Part shown: one piece after another, positions 10,068 to 22,285 of the stretch
How the letters are laid out: the number at the start of each line of letters is the position of its first letter
Numbering within the stretch: position 1 is the first letter of the stretch
Assembly: GCA_025618425.1 (NCBI GenBank)
Contig: CM046842.1
Span: 30,566,581 to 30,630,580, forward strand
DNA length: 64,000 bases
DNA from: Heliocidaris tuberculata
Taxonomy: Eukaryota > Echinodermata > Echinoidea > Camarodonta > Echinometridae
Direction of reading: 5' to 3'
Made by a program: the position numbers and the translations under genes
Notes under the pieces: model-generated
The model's database searches: none
Seen by the model: the letters and a program-made list of their open reading frames with translations, nothing else
Told to the model about the DNA's origin: nothing

Positions 10068-10300
10068 GGAAAGGTTGATTATATACATGTAGCACATAAG
10101 AATTGGTGTATGCTGTGAGGTTTCGGAATGACCAGCTGAATCTCTCGTCATATTTTGAAAGTGAGGGCATACGAAGAGCAATCCTTTTCAGGGGATTTTT
10201 CTACAATCCAGACTAAACATAAAAAGAACGAGAAAGCTCACAAATTATTTTTCACCTTTCCCAGAACTCAACCTTTTCTTTAAAACAAATTACAGTGTTG
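10068..10300 (+). repeat. Dispersed repeat copy (family also at 34.7, 46.4 and 56.3 kb)
   Basis: Shares ATGCTGTGAGGTTTCGG, GAGCAATCCTTTTCAGGGGA and CCAGAACTCAACC in the same order with 34741-35370, 56331-56660 and, on the other strand, 46300-47075. It is a multi-copy non-coding element several hundred bases long. Confidence 0.6.
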
Positions 10301-10509
10301 GATACTGAGTTGAGAATGTGATAATGACAGAGTTAGAGAGAGGAAGTGACAGAAAAAGAGAGAGGAAATCTCATTGCTGTTACTGTACTCTTGGTCTTCA
10401 TCATACAAGCTGGCTAGTCTTTGACCAGACCAATTTACATTTTACAGGCACAAGGCTGGCCAATGTTTTGTTTTGAAAGCTTTACATCGTGCATCTATAG
10501 ATGCTGGAC

Positions 10510-10655
10510 ACTGTTTCATAAAACTTGTTATCAATAACAAGTTACAATAAGAGTTCTAAGCTACTGAAATACTTGCATCTGATTGGCTGAGAGCAAATTT
10601 GTCATTTAAATGGCACAGTTGTTACTGATTTAACAAGTTTATGAAATGGGGCCCA
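10510..10655 (+). mobile_element. Palindromic MITE with TGATTGGCTGAGAGCAAATTTG core
   Basis: The ends GTTTCATAAAACTTGTTATCAATAAC and their complement fold back around the conserved core motif GCATCTGATTGGCTGAGAGC. The same core occurs at 16535, 26410, 26588, 36767, 39355 and 62401. Confidence 0.75.
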
Positions 10656-11209
10656 GGTCTTTCATATATTTCTGTACTGTATTTTATCTTAATTGTTTGT
10701 AAGCTAGCTAGTCTTGCACCAGTCCTTAGCAAATTTTGTTTTGCAGGCACAAAGCTAGGCAATATTTTGAAAGCTTTACCTTACATGTATGTACATGTAT
10801 CTGTATGTGTATATATATACATGTAGGCCTACTTTGTAAGTTTATACATTTCTCACTACTCCTCGAAAGCATTTATGCTCATTTAAATGTCTCAGGGCAA
10901 CTTTTCAGATCAGAAAAGGAAAAGTGGTTTTGGCTTGAGACATTTACTTGTATTTACGGACAGTTCACATTTTTTAATTACAGTTTCGCTCAAGATCTAC
11001 AAATGCACAGGTGTATATGAAATTAAAACTTTGTACTGGTATGCATCAGGATGTAATATATTTCTTATAAAAAGAGTACATTTTTTTGCTCAAAAGTATA
11101 TTGAAGGTTGAGAATTGCATTAATGTCACTCTAATTCATATTAGTAAATTACTAACATGTCTTTAAAGCCATTGATGATTGATCTAATATTTTGTTGCTT
11201 TTTTCTCAG

Positions 11210-14200
11210 ATGAGCGGTGAGTTTTGGTTGATCTCGGCCCCGGGCGAGAAGACATGCCAGCAGACATGGGAGAGGCTGAACGGCGCCACCGTGAGGTTCG
11301 ATCTGTCCATGAACTTCAAGTTTCCCATCCCCGATCTGAAAGTTGGAACGCTGGACACGTTGGTTGGGCTCTCAGATGAATTGGGAAAATTGGATTCCTA
11401 TGTAGACAAGTGAGTACCTAAAGCTACTTTCAAACTCTGTTTGAGATGTTGTGCACGAAGGGTGCAATTAGGCAGATTTGTGCGCTTTATATACACTGTA
11501 TTAAGTCTAAAATTACTTTTATCATTCTTGGAAATGAGAAAAGTACTCTTAAAGGGCAATCTAACCTTTGTAAAAAGCTGATTTGTGTGAAAAGAGAAAA
11601 AAATAAGAGAAACAGGATGGTAAAAGTTTGAAAAAAATTGGACAAAAAATGAGAAAGTCATGAATGTGAACTGATTGTGATGTTTTTTACAGTCTCCTCT
11701 CCCATTTGTCATACACTTACACCAAAATATGATTAAATTCTGGTTATCTCCAGAGCGCCTTTTCCCTTGGAGCAGTATTAAAGATATATTGTAGATAGCA
11801 TATCGTTATAGGTCCTCATAAAAGAAAAAAAATCCTAGTCTGAGTTATACATTTTGAAAAATTGACATTTTAGTCATTTTGTGTGTTGGAGCCAATGGGA
11901 AAGTAAACCGCCGGCTACATTACAGTGACCGTACCGATACGGCCAATTTTAAACTCCCATATGATTACAACATTATATCCTAACTTCTGTACATGTATTG
12001 CTTGTCCGATTTCATTTAAACTTTTACCACCTGCTTCTTAGATTTTTCTGCTTTCACACAAATCAAATTATTACAAAGGTTGGATTGCCTTTTAAAGACA
12101 GATAGTTGAATGATAATGACTAGTGTTATATGCATTTTATGTATTGTGTATTCATTATTACCATTTATTTCTGAAAATGAATTTTCTCCATATTTCTGTT
12201 TATTTGGAAAGACGAGTGAAATAGAAGTTAGTATTAAAGGGAAATCCTAACTTATTGCCGAATTGTTCTGAAATAAAGAGGAAAAAAATCAGATAAGTAC
12301 ATGTAGATTGGTGAAAGTTTTAACAAAATTGGACAAGCAATTAGAAAGTTATGAATTTTGGAAAGTTGTAATCACTGTACGTTATATGGGAATTTCAAAT
12401 TGGCGTAATCGATAATATCACTGTGATGTAGTGGCAGACAACTCCCCAATTTGCTCCAACACACAAAAAGACTAAAATTTCTAATTGTATTACTCATTAG
12501 GATTTTTTCTTTCGTTTTTGAGGACCTATCACAATATACATATATGCTATCTACAAAATATTTGGAGAACTGCCCCGAGGGAAAAGGCGCTTGGGAGAAA
12601 ACTGTAAACTAATGATATTTTAGCATATGACAAACGGGAGAGTTGACCACCAACATGTCATTATCGACTCGCCAAATTGCCAATTAGAGATTTGCATAGA
12701 TTTAGTGATCTCATATTTCAAACATCCCTGACTTTCTTATAACTTGTCTGATTTCTTTCAAACTTTAATCCTGGTTTTCTTATTTTTCTGCTTTCACACA
12801 AATCATTTTATTACCAAGGTTGGCTTGCACTTTACGTTCTAGCAAGCAGTGATGGATTTAGGGGGGTTGGGGGGGGGGGGGGGGGGGGAGGCAATTCTGG
12901 CCCGTGCCCTCCCTTTTGAAAGAAAAGTGTACATTGTGCCCCCCTCCTTTTTAATTTTTGTGCTTGTCAAAGAACTCTAGAGGAAAACTGAACCCCAAAA
13001 ACCTGATAACCTTTTTTTCCCCCTTTTTTTTTTGCTTGTCAGAAAATTTTCAGAGATTTGTGTGCCCCCCCCCCTTTACAAAATCTTGGATCCGCCCCTG
13101 CTAGCAAGCGTTAATTTGTTTGAAAGAATGGACCTCTTATGTAAAGAATCTTAAATATCTCTCCTTATCCGTGTTTTTTTTTTCTCTTAGTATCACTCAC
13201 AAGTTAGCACACTACCTGGGAGAGGTTTTAGAAGATCAGAAAGACAGACTAGCAGAGAATCTCATGGCAAACAGAAGTAAGTGATCATAAATCTCTGATT
13301 AGCAGTTGAAAATAATCTTGTGCCCCTTTTGTCGTAATGTATATGGACAACTATTACGCACTGTAAACAAGCTTTTAAGAGTGAATTTTGTTAGTTAAAG
13401 TGTTTTGTTTTATTAGTAAATTAGGCATGAAATATCTTCCATGGATATAAACTTCAAATTTTTCTGTTTCTGTAAGAAAAATATTGATATTTTTAGGAAA
13501 AACATACTGTATTGTTCAACACTCAGATTCTTGGGCAGAATTGCTGCCCCACGGCATGGAAGAGGTTAAGAAACCAGTCTGTAAATATGTACAAGCTCAA
13601 TCTTCAATTTTTTTTGATGATTTTCAATAACTTGAAGGACGAGTTTATGTTCATGAAGTCTTACATCGTATTTCATTTTATTTATTTTCAGTGGATTTGA
13701 CAACCTACATCACCAGGTTCCAGTGGGACGTAGCTAAATACCCAATCAAGCTTCCTCTAAAGAGCATCGCTGAGATCATTAGCAAGGTAGGTTCAATAAA
13801 AAACAGAAACTTTCATCCTTGGACAACTCCAGGGTATTCCGTCATTTAAAGCTCATGTACAGTATTGGTAGCAAAAAGGAAATTGGAAAGAAACATGTCA
13901 AATATAGTCTCATGTTGTTCCCCTTGTATCAAAAGATGTCTGTAAGAGATTATTTGGTATTCCATCTATGATTTCTGATGAATTTCAGTGTAAATATCTG
14001 CAAGGAATGCTTGATCACCGCCATTATGCTAGGACCCTTCCACCCCGACGGCTCCCCGCACAGCAATCTTGGAGCTTCGCACAGAGACAGCGTGTGTGCA
14101 CTGTGTGTAGCTACTCATCATTGGTTTTACACGTGTGTTTACAGTGTATAGCACATGCTGCCTTTGTTGGGATTTTACGTGCCTGTCCTGGCACATAAAT

Positions 14201-17200
14201 TAGTTTTTGCCTCTTATTTGTTTAATTAATATTAAACTTTAGGAGGTGAAATCTTCACAGTGTCTTAGTATTGCTAGTATCTTGCTATTTATCAACAAAA
14301 ATTGAAGAAATCTGACGAACAGTTTTTGAGGGCTTACCAAAACTTTACATGACCTTTAATGTCCATGGTATTGTGAAGTTCTTAACATACATTTGACATC
14401 TAATCATACATGTACATGTATGTGTCATTTCACTTCATATTAGGACTAATTTAATCTAAGCTCTATTAGGGCTATTAACTAAAATCTTAGGTGTGGTCAA
14501 TGATGTATTGGAAAAAGTAGCTTGGAATCGCCCAAATAGTTGAAAATGGCCTGAAAATCGTCTCCAAGAAACTTTGAGGAAATGCAAAATATGTTATAAT
14601 TCAATTATTTAATATCATGAAACTTGAGAATCTTGACCAATTGCAAATTTGTGAAAGTTTCTGCTTTTACGTTACGGGAGACCATTTTAAACTCCAATTT
14701 TGGGCAAGTAGTCCAGATACATGTACTGTATCTCTTGAAAATGTTTGATCAAATATTTGATTGCCCTGTCCATGACTGTGTCGATTAGTCAACATGATAT
14801 TTAAAGTTGCCTTAAACTGAACCTCCTAAATAGCGTCATCTTTTAATGGGACTTGGAAAACATCTGTGTATCTTATTTTCCCATCATGCACCATTATCCC
14901 TTGTACATGTAGAAGCTTATAATGTACTTGCAGGCAATTTTCTATATTTCCAAGTCCAAAGTAATAGTATGAAATAACAAAGTGTGCTTATTTTTCAAGT
15001 GAGTTGTTAGTTAAAATTCATAGTAAAATTCACTAATCTCTAATTTATAATCTTAATTTAGGTGTGACCGTAAGATGGCGCTGTTCACGTTCCACCAGTT
15101 TAAGGTAGCTTTAAAGTGTGATTTATAAGAATCCTTGTTATAGTGAGTGGTAAGCTTTGAGACCCTGTTAGCGCATGCAGCATATTCCCTTGAATAATTT
15201 GGATTAAGTTTGGTTTGATGTTTTTTTTTACCTGACTGCTAAGAAAGCATGTGTATGCTTGTAAGTAAGCAACCAGGGGACTGACGGCTTTAAGTCCTCT
15301 CCGAGGGACTTGGTAATGAGGATTAATGCCTTACCAAAGGGCACTAGCACATCCACGTGGTTTCGAACCCGGGTCCTCCAGTTACGAGACCAGTGCTCTA
15401 CCACTGAGCCATCGTGCCTCCATTTTAATTACCCTTAGAAGAAGACATTCAAAGCATACTTTATCATACAGTCACTCTTGTGTTTTCACTCTTTTAACGT
15501 TATCTTCCTCTGTACAGCAAGTTTCACAAATGGACGGGGATCTGAAGACCAAATCTCATGCATACAACAGTATTAAGGGAAATCTGCAAACACTAGAGAG
15601 GAAAGCCACGTAAGTTACAGGTCAAAGGTTATAGGTCAAAAGTCTTATAGCTCTCTTCATTCAGTGTTCAGATTGCTTCTGAACTTTGTGTGAAGTTGCT
15701 TCAAGTTTTAAAACAATAGACCAGTTCATAGTTAGCACGCGTTATAAATGACCCCAAATATCCCCAAATATCCATAGATCTTTTGACTATATAAAGGTCC
15801 TACTTTGTGCTTTCTGGAATAATCACTCCCGAAGTGATGGAAGTGCTTCATGAATTAGTTTTGTTCCCCATCTTGAAAAGAATACTTCCCCCTGTGTACC
15901 ATGGAATGCAGCATTGGTGCATAAATGAATATTGATTGTGACCTGGATTATATAACTTCCATGATCACCTGTCCAGCATCTGTCTCAGGGGGTTTTGCTA
16001 TTTGGTACAAATGACCTTTATATGCTCATCCTTAAATAAGTTGTAGTTTGAAAGCAGTAAATTAAAAGGGAGTACATCAAATTGAGAGCCTGGCCGCTTA
16101 ATTTGTATTCAAATCACATCTAGTTACTTTACTTTTAAGCAAACTGACTTTAAGGCAAAATATTTACTGATAGCCATTGTGACGTATCGTAGCTGTCCAA
16201 AATATGCGCTATTAATGCTTTGCATTTAATATGTAATTGAATTCTAAAGTTGGTTGAGAATTCTGTCTAAGCCGAAAGCTAAGTAAAATACTCATATTTC
16301 GTACCCAAGTATTGAATAGAATGTGGGCACTGTTTTCTTCTTTGGTACAGAGGGAGCTTGTTATCGCGGAATCTTGGAGACATCGTCAAGAAAGACGACT
16401 TCATCAATGAATCAGAGTATCTCACCACGCTGCTTGTCGTAGTCCAAAAGTACGTTTCATTGTTATCTTGTTCTTCCATGCTCTAACCGTTTGTATTGGT
16501 TGATACTTAGTCATGCCAATGAGATCGACTCCAAGGCCCTGTTTCACAAAGCTTGTTATCAGTAAACAAGTTACAATAACTGTTATAAGCTACTGAAATC
16601 CTTGCATCTGATTGGCTGAGAGCAAATTTGTCGGTAAAACTGTGGCAGTTGATATTGATAGCAAGTTTTATGAAACAGGGCCCGGATCATCATTACTGCT
16701 CTACTGGACAAAGGGCTGCAACTGTCAAAGAGCACAGATTTCATACTTTTCCTATTGAAAGTACACAACAACATTGATTATCAAACTCTAAGGCCCGAAT
16801 TCACGAATGAGGTTTCTCGTAAACCATGGTTTACACCGCCATATAAGCGTGGTATGCGCATGTCCTCATGTCCAATAAGTGGATAATAATGCGCTTGTAT
16901 GCGCTTATTTACCTTTATTTTCGTCCACGGGGGAGGTTTAAACTATGACCTAGACCTTGGTTTAAGATAAATTCTGTCGTGAATTCGGGCCTAAATTTGT
17001 TATAATCTAAAGAAAGTAAAGCATGGACAGGCATCTCTGAGTAAATGCTCTAAATGCTGTACAAGAACTGAATATTATTATTCTGTTTTTCTTTGCCAGG
17101 AATCTGTACTCTGATTGGAATCTAAAGTACGAGAAACTCTCAGACATGGTTGTACCCCGCTCTACCAGGTTAGTACCAAGTGTTTTTGTATCGTATTTTC

Positions 17201-20200
17201 CCCCTGCTTATTTTGTCTTGATTGATTGTGTGAGTTATTGTGGTACACAGGGGCGGATCCAGGACTTTGTTAAGGGGGGGGGGGCACACAAATCTCAGAA
17301 AATTTTCTGACTAGCAAAAAAATAAAAAGAAAAGGTTATCAGATTTTTTTTGTCCAGTTTTCCTCCAGAATTCTCTGACAAGCAAAATATAAAAAAAAGA
17401 AAAGAAAAAGATTGACAGTTCTATAAGGGGGGGGGGGGGCACAATTTCAAAAAGAGGGGACACAATGAACACTTTTCTTCCAGCCCGTGCCCCCCCCCCC
17501 ATCCACCACTGGTCGTACAAGTACTTTTGTACATATATCTTACCGGAGATTTTCCAATGCTCCACCTACCTCATATATAGTTTAATGTTCTTTTATAATG
17601 ATATGTATTGTCGGTTTCATTCCCGGATTTTGCTTCTATTTTAATGTTCTTTTTTTTTACATTGTTAATCTATAGTCTATACACTGTGTACTTTCTTCTA
17701 TTCTGTCTCTGAAAAATGTTACTTTTACGAGTCATGTGGAAATGAATGAATTTGAATTTGAGTTTGAATTTGAATACATCTTGAGTCCATTCACACTGTA
17801 AACTTCCTCAGAAACCACTGCAGCAAAATAAAATGACATAATCTAGCACCTTTCTATATCTTATAACATTCGGAAAAGTGATTAAGAAAGTCTGACTCAT
17901 AATTCTATACGATTTGAATTTTTTTTCTTCATTTAATTGCTATATGCAATACAATACAATAATTTTAATGGTATACTGCCTTTGATTCTCTTTATTCCAG
18001 GATGATCTATGAAGATAATGATCATGGCTTGTACAGTGTCACGTTGTTCAAGAAAGTCGTTGATGAATACAAACTACATGCCAGGGAAAACAAGTAGGTA
18101 TTGACTATTTCAGAAACAGTCTAACAGGGCATTGTGCAATATAATTAGAAATTTATGATCATTCTTTCCCTTTCAATATGATGAAGTGATGCAGCAAAAG
18201 AATTTCGAAATTTCTGCGAGTGCTTGTTGGTTAAAATGTGTGGCTTATCCTCTATTTATAAAGGTGTATACAATACACGTATAAAGGTATAAAGTGTACA
18301 CATAATTTTAAATATACTTCATTTTGCATTTTAGTCACGGTTGAATGATTTTCGTAATTGTGAGTCATGCCTAAGGTAGAGCTTCAGCCACCCTGTAAAG
18401 TTTGTGCTTTGGTTGTATACACATTCGCCTCATGGTCCATTTTCACAAGTAAACTTCTTTTTGATAGCCACTGGAAATAAATCGTTCAAAGTATTGTAAT
18501 ACCCATATTTTACAAAGAATATTCAGTGCAATCACAACTAAGATACTGCATATCGTACATGTATTTTATATCATCTGTCGTCTTATTTGCAGTTCATGAG
18601 CATTCCTTTTCTGTGGTCATATGCAGGAGCTTAATGTAACCTTTAACCTTTGACATGCCACACAGGTTCATTGTCAGAGAGTTCACATACAACGAAGAGG
18701 AGTTGAACGCTGGCAAGAACGAGCTGAACAAGCTAGCAGCTGACAAGAAAAGGCAATATGTAAGAAAACATCCGTTATCGTCATTCTTTGTTTAACTCGA
18801 GTCATTTCCACATAAATCTCCTATCGTGGACAGCACCTGATATTTATACCCTATTCAAGTTCTGTGCATGAATGATAAATGAAATAATTGTTACTGCTAA
18901 ACCTGTGGAAGTATCAAGCTACTCCACAAGTTCTGACTCCATTTGCACACTTTATTTCATTCTTCATCACCCTGATGATATTTAAACTTGGCCAAGAAAG
19001 GCCGTATATAAAGAACTATCCATTATCTTCTTTAATAATTGCCGCACTGAAGGTAGTATTGTACTAGCGAGCAAGATTTTTTTTAAAGGAATGAGAGTCT
19101 TAAATTGATTTTTAGAATATTATTAGAAAATTCATATTTTGAATTGTAGATATTGTAAATAATGGAATAGAGACTCTGAGGCCTGTATTCTGCGAAAATT
19201 TAAGCCCAGCCCTTTGTTTAAAGGGGACGTCCACCCTAATATCAATTTGGTTTTGAAGAAAATATTTTATAATACATGCAACCTAGATGTAATCATTTCA
19301 CTTATGCTTCTATAAAAAACCTGTACGATATGAATCTATTCCCTCATCAAAAACAAAGAAAAGGAAAATTTATGAAATTTTGTGTGCGAAGCAAATGGGA
19401 GATAAGTTTGCAAGAGTTGCCAATTTGTGTTTGATTGATTACCATTTCAAAAATTCATAACTTTCTTATTTCTTATCGGATTTTGCTCAAACTTTTAATA
19501 ATCTGCTTCTTCAATTCTTCTGCTTCTTTTAAAATCAACTTAATATCAGGGTGGCCTTGAAAGTCGAGTTGTAACTAAGGAAGTTACACCGAGGTCTAAG
19601 TTTTCCTATCGTTAAACATGATTTTAGACAGGTTTAACTGAGTTAGTAGAATACCAGTTTTAGTCTTCTAGCACATGCTCCCTTTTCTTAACCGCAATAT
19701 TTTCTGTTTGCTTCTCTCCATCCTGGTTTCATTGCAAAACATTTGAGACAAGTTCAGCTACTGAGAATATAATGTTAATCCGTTGAGAGCCAACATTTAA
19801 GAAAAATTCTCGTTTTCTTCTTTTCAAGGGACCGCTGGTGCGATGGCTGAAGATCAACTTCAGTGAGGCTTTCCAAGCGTGGGTGCATGTCAAGGCGCTG
19901 AGGGTGTTTGTAGAATCAGTTTTGAGGTAAGTACACTGCTCGGGACAGGTGACATATTTGGGCTGGAGATGTCAAATCTTAGTTGCTGATAAGGCAAGCA
20001 AAGCATTTGCAAGCTGTATGATGCAGACATTTTAGTAGTTTTCCTGGATGAAGTGGTGGTTAAATCGTCAGTGTATCTGTGTAAAAATAATCCCTTCAAG
20101 ATTGTAATCTGGTATTTCTTGTAGCTCCGTGTATCAGGCAAAAAAAAAAAAAATAGTAGATAGTGATAAGTATGTTTTCATATGTAATGAATAAATAGTT

Positions 20201-21854
20201 CAATCATTGTGTGGCAATAACACATTGCATGATCTATGTTATTATTGCATAGATTGAATATGATTTGATCAGTTCATAATATGTTAGCATCTTGTTACTT
20301 GTTCTTATGCCAATCAACTTTCAGGCTATGATTATCCGACTATTCATAAAATCAGAGAAGGAACTATGGGATCAAATCACCTCATAATATGCCAAGATCA
20401 GATTAGATTAGATCAATCATTTGAGATTAGATCAAATAATATTCAATGTCATTCCTTCTTACAGTTATGGTCTGCTCGTCAACTTTCAGCCCATACAAGA
20501 AAATAGAAGAAATCAATAGAAAAAAAATCATGTATGTCAAAGATCAGACTAGATTAGGTCAGATATCTGAGATCAGATCAGATCAAATTAATCTCTTCCA
20601 TTGTTCACCTGACAGGTACGGTCTCCCGGTCAACTTTCAACCCATGATTCTCCAACCATACAAGAAAACAGAAGAAATTAGTAGATGAAATCAGATCACA
20701 TGTTTCATGATCAGATCAGATTAGATTAGATGTGAGATTAGATCAGATTATATTAATCTTTTCCATTGTTCTTGCCTGTCAACTTTCCGCCCATGATACT
20801 CCAACCATACAAGAAAACCCAGAAGAAATTAATGTATAAAATCATACATATCAAGATCAGAGTAGATTAGATTAGATCAAACATCTTGAATTAGATGAGA
20901 TCAACTTAAACCCTTTTCCCTGTCCTACAGGTATGGTCTACCGGTCAACTTTCAGCCCATGATTCTCCAACCGTACAAGAAAACCCAGAAGAAACTAAGG
21001 GAAGTTCTGAACACACTCTATGGCCATTTAGATGGCAGCAATATAACAGCTAAGGATGCCAAAGTCGTAAGTAAAATTTTTCCGTGATCAATTCTGTGCT
21101 ATATATTTGTGTGTCCTATGTGCTATATGTCCTTTCTGCCTTTCACTGCTACTTTTTTTTCTCACTTTCTCCCTCTAACCCCTTTTCCCCATTTCATTTC
21201 TTTATAGTATCTTTCAGAGGTATCATTTAAAATGTTGATGTATACACTAATTCAAAGTACATCATGTTTTCATATGCATTGTAAAGTTTGACCCCCCCCA
21301 AAAAAAAAAAAGAAAAGAAAAAAGAAAATAAATGTTTTGTCTTTGAAAAAAGCTAAAAATTGAAAGTTCAATTCTCTTCTCTTTCTTTCCCTTTCTTTCC
21401 CTTTCAAGCTGTCGACATGGCAGATTTCTGTTTGCGAAGACATAGTACTGCCCATATTGTCTCTATCTCTGTCCCCCTCTGTCTCTCTCTCTCAATTTCT
21501 CATGGTAAAAATGTACACGAAGTTTAACTTCGCGAACATAAGATAATCTTATTTCTCCCCCTTTCAGGCTGCGGACATGTCAGGTTTAATGTTTGCAAAC
21601 ACAGAGCACTATCTATATGTTTTCTCATCTTCTCTGTCTTTCTCTCTCTTTCTCTCTGTGTTTTATTCTCTTTCTCTCTCATTCTCTCTATTTCTTGTGA
21701 TAGGAATTTTCACAAAGTCTGACTTGGAAGTTTATCTTCTCTTTTCTACCCTTTCCCTCCCTCTCAGGCTGTGGACATGCCAGGTCTAATGTTTGCAAAC
21801 ACAGAGTACTATCCATACGTCTTCTACCCAATCCAAATCAACTTCTGCGACTGA
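11210..21854 (+). CDS. ATP6V1C1: V-type proton ATPase subunit C (V1 sector), 11 coding exons
   Basis: Subunit C is the V1 stalk subunit that links the peripheral stators to the membrane Vo sector and is released when the pump disassembles. The pump acidifies endosomes, lysosomes and secretory vesicles using ATP. Coding exons, each with AG/GT borders: 11210-11409, 13191-13276, 13692-13786, 15518-15609, 16351-16449, 17100-17168, 18001-18093, 18666-18759, 19829-19926, 20931-21066, 21768-21854. They sum to 1149 nt, or 382 codons plus stop, the length of animal subunit C. The start [20 protein letters not shown] and the end [20 protein letters not shown] match the family. The ATG is the first base of its exon, so a 5' UTR exon must lie upstream. 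All phases join without a shift. Introns hold MITEs and SINEs. Decayed copies of the last two exons lie beside the functional ones. Confidence 0.97.
11546..12096 (-). mobile_element. About 550-bp inverted-ended repeat in V-ATPase intron 1
   Basis: Starts AAAGGGCAATCTAACCTTTG and ends with the near complement (CAAAGGTTGGATTGCCTTTT). The interior motifs (GAGGACCTAT, GGAGCGCC-like, AGTGATCTC-like) match, in reverse order, the copies at 12235-12838 and 23371-23962. Non-coding, foldback-like. Confidence 0.7.
12235..12838 (+). mobile_element. About 600-bp inverted-ended repeat in V-ATPase intron 1
   Basis: Shares ends and internal order with 23371-23962 (GGGAAATCCTAACTT ... CACTGTGATGTAG ... GAACTGCCCCGAGGG ... 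ACCAAGGTTGGCTTGC). The two are far apart and clearly related by transposition or dispersal, not tandem duplication. Confidence 0.75.
12847..13100. mobile_element. hAT-like MITE with internal poly-G, 8-bp TSD
   Basis: Exact 8-bp duplications CTAGCAAG at 12839-12846 and 13101-13108 bracket ends of the CAGTGATGGATTTAG ... TTGGATCCGCCCCTG type. The interior carries a long G run, a C run and the motif TTGCTTGTCAGAAAATTTTC, shared by the other members. Confidence 0.85.
13787..15225. other. V-ATPase intron 3, no other gene seen
   Basis: AT-rich intronic sequence. The open frame at 13968-14198 has no family resemblance. No repeat was recognised before the SINE that starts near 15230. Confidence 0.45.
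15230..15421 (-). mobile_element. tRNA-Thr(CGU)-headed SINE in V-ATPase intron 3
   Basis: On the minus strand the element starts GGAGGCACGATGGCTCAGTGG (A box) and has the anticodon loop of a tRNA-Thr, CTCGTAA. It continues with the B box GGGTTCGAAAC, then a body (GTGCCCTTTGGTAAGGCATT ... GAGGACTTAAAGCCGTC) and an A-rich tail near 15230. A second copy lies at 29592-29802 and a head fragment at 31655-31725. Confidence 0.8.
16535..16683 (+). mobile_element. Palindromic MITE (TGATTGGCTG core) in V-ATPase intron 5
   Basis: Ends GGCCCTGTTTCACAAAGCTTGTTATCAGTAAACAAG fold on the complementary 3' end TTGATAGCAAGTTTTATGAAACAGGGCC around the shared core. Confidence 0.85.
16792..16991. mobile_element. 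MITE with GGCCCGAATTCAC termini
   Basis: Inverted ends GGCCCGAATTCACGA and TCGTGAATTCGGGCC flank about 170 bp that includes CATGGTTTACACC-type motifs. TAA occurs on both sides as a possible target duplication. The same termini bound the 390-bp palindrome at 40830. Confidence 0.8.
17248..17511. mobile_element. hAT-like MITE with internal poly-G in V-ATPase intron 6
   Basis: Begins CAGGGGCGGATCCAGGACTTTG and ends ATCCACCACTG. The 8-bp flanks GTGGTACA (17240-17247) and GTCGTACA (17512-17519) differ at one base. The interior has two G runs and the motif AATTTTCTGACTAGCAAAAA. Confidence 0.8.
19219..19562. mobile_element. Inverted-ended repeat in V-ATPase intron 8
   Basis: Starts AAAGGGGACGTCCACCCTAATATCAA and ends TTAATATCAGGGTGGCC, a recognisable inverted pair. 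Related sequence occurs at 9.1-9.8 kb, 26217 and 51.9 kb. Confidence 0.6.
20311..20842 (+). pseudogene. Four decayed tandem copies of the 5' part of V-ATPase exon 10
   Basis: The first 60-70 nt of exon 10 recur in the preceding intron near 20311, 20465, 20616 and 20776, with the functional exon at 20931. The motif CAACTTTC that marks each copy is spaced 165, 151, 149 and 166 bp. The copy at 20616 still has an AG acceptor (CCTGACAG) and reads in phase as [18 protein letters not shown] before a stop at 20686-20688. The copy at 20465 has lost the ATGATTCTCCAACC segment. Copies are separated by AGATCAGATTAGAT-type sequence, so the unit duplicated was intron end plus exon start. Confidence 0.88.
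21408..21480 (+). pseudogene. Decayed copy of V-ATPase terminal exon
   Basis: CTTTCAAGCTGTCGACATGG at 21401-21420 aligns with the acceptor and start of exon 11 at 21761. Small indels then break the frame, and the equivalent of FANTEYYP is no longer encoded. It lies 160 bp upstream of the next copy. Confidence 0.8.
21568..21760 (+). pseudogene. Second copy of V-ATPase terminal exon, frame still open
   Basis: After a good acceptor (CCCCCTTTCAG) the sequence reads in the same phase as exon 11: [19 protein letters not shown], against [19 protein letters not shown] in the functional exon. It then diverges into a TCTCT-rich low-complexity run and stays open to 21789. If used, it would give a longer serine/leucine/phenylalanine-rich C-terminus in place of YPIQINFCD. 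It is probably a relic, but alternative splicing is not excluded. Confidence 0.7.
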
Positions 21855-22052
21855 GCAAACCTATTCTCCGTCGTCATGGACCCATTCGACTTCTGCTAAA
21901 AACACACAGGACATCTCAGTAATCTTGTTTGTAAATTTACTTCATTGTTTTAAAACTAGACTTGTTTTTATTGCCAGTTTCTATTTCAGTGCCCAGCAAA
22001 GTCTCATGTTCCACATTTGCTTCACATTGTTCATAGTATTGGCTCTATCTTA

Positions 22053-22245
22053 ATAAGCCAGTTGGTAAATAGTACATGGTACAAATGACCCTGAAATGAC
22101 CCCAATTTTTACACACACACGTAAAAAATCGTACTGGTTTGCGCATCATGGTGCGCACACTATGAAAGCGTATAGAGATCAGTTGTACTCGGTACAAACG
22201 GCCTTTATCTGCACATGCCCAAATCGTAATTATGAACTGGCTTAT
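22053..22245. mobile_element. MITE with ATAAGCCAGTT termini
   Basis: The ends ATAAGCCAGTTGGTAA and ATTATGAACTGGCTTAT are inverted. The interior has AGTACATGGTACAAATGACCC and GTACTCGGTACAAACGGCCTTTATCTGCACATG. Copies occur at 40485-40721 and at the right edge of the window (63845 to the end). Confidence 0.8.
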
Positions 22246-22285
22246 AGGGCCCTGTAATATTGACGAGGTACAGTCCATTGTATTT

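Noticed and set aside
20446..20688. 80-codon ORF resembling part of the V-ATPase protein
   Set aside because: It is a read-through of two decayed exon 10 copies. It was recorded as duplicated exon remnants, not as a separate gene.
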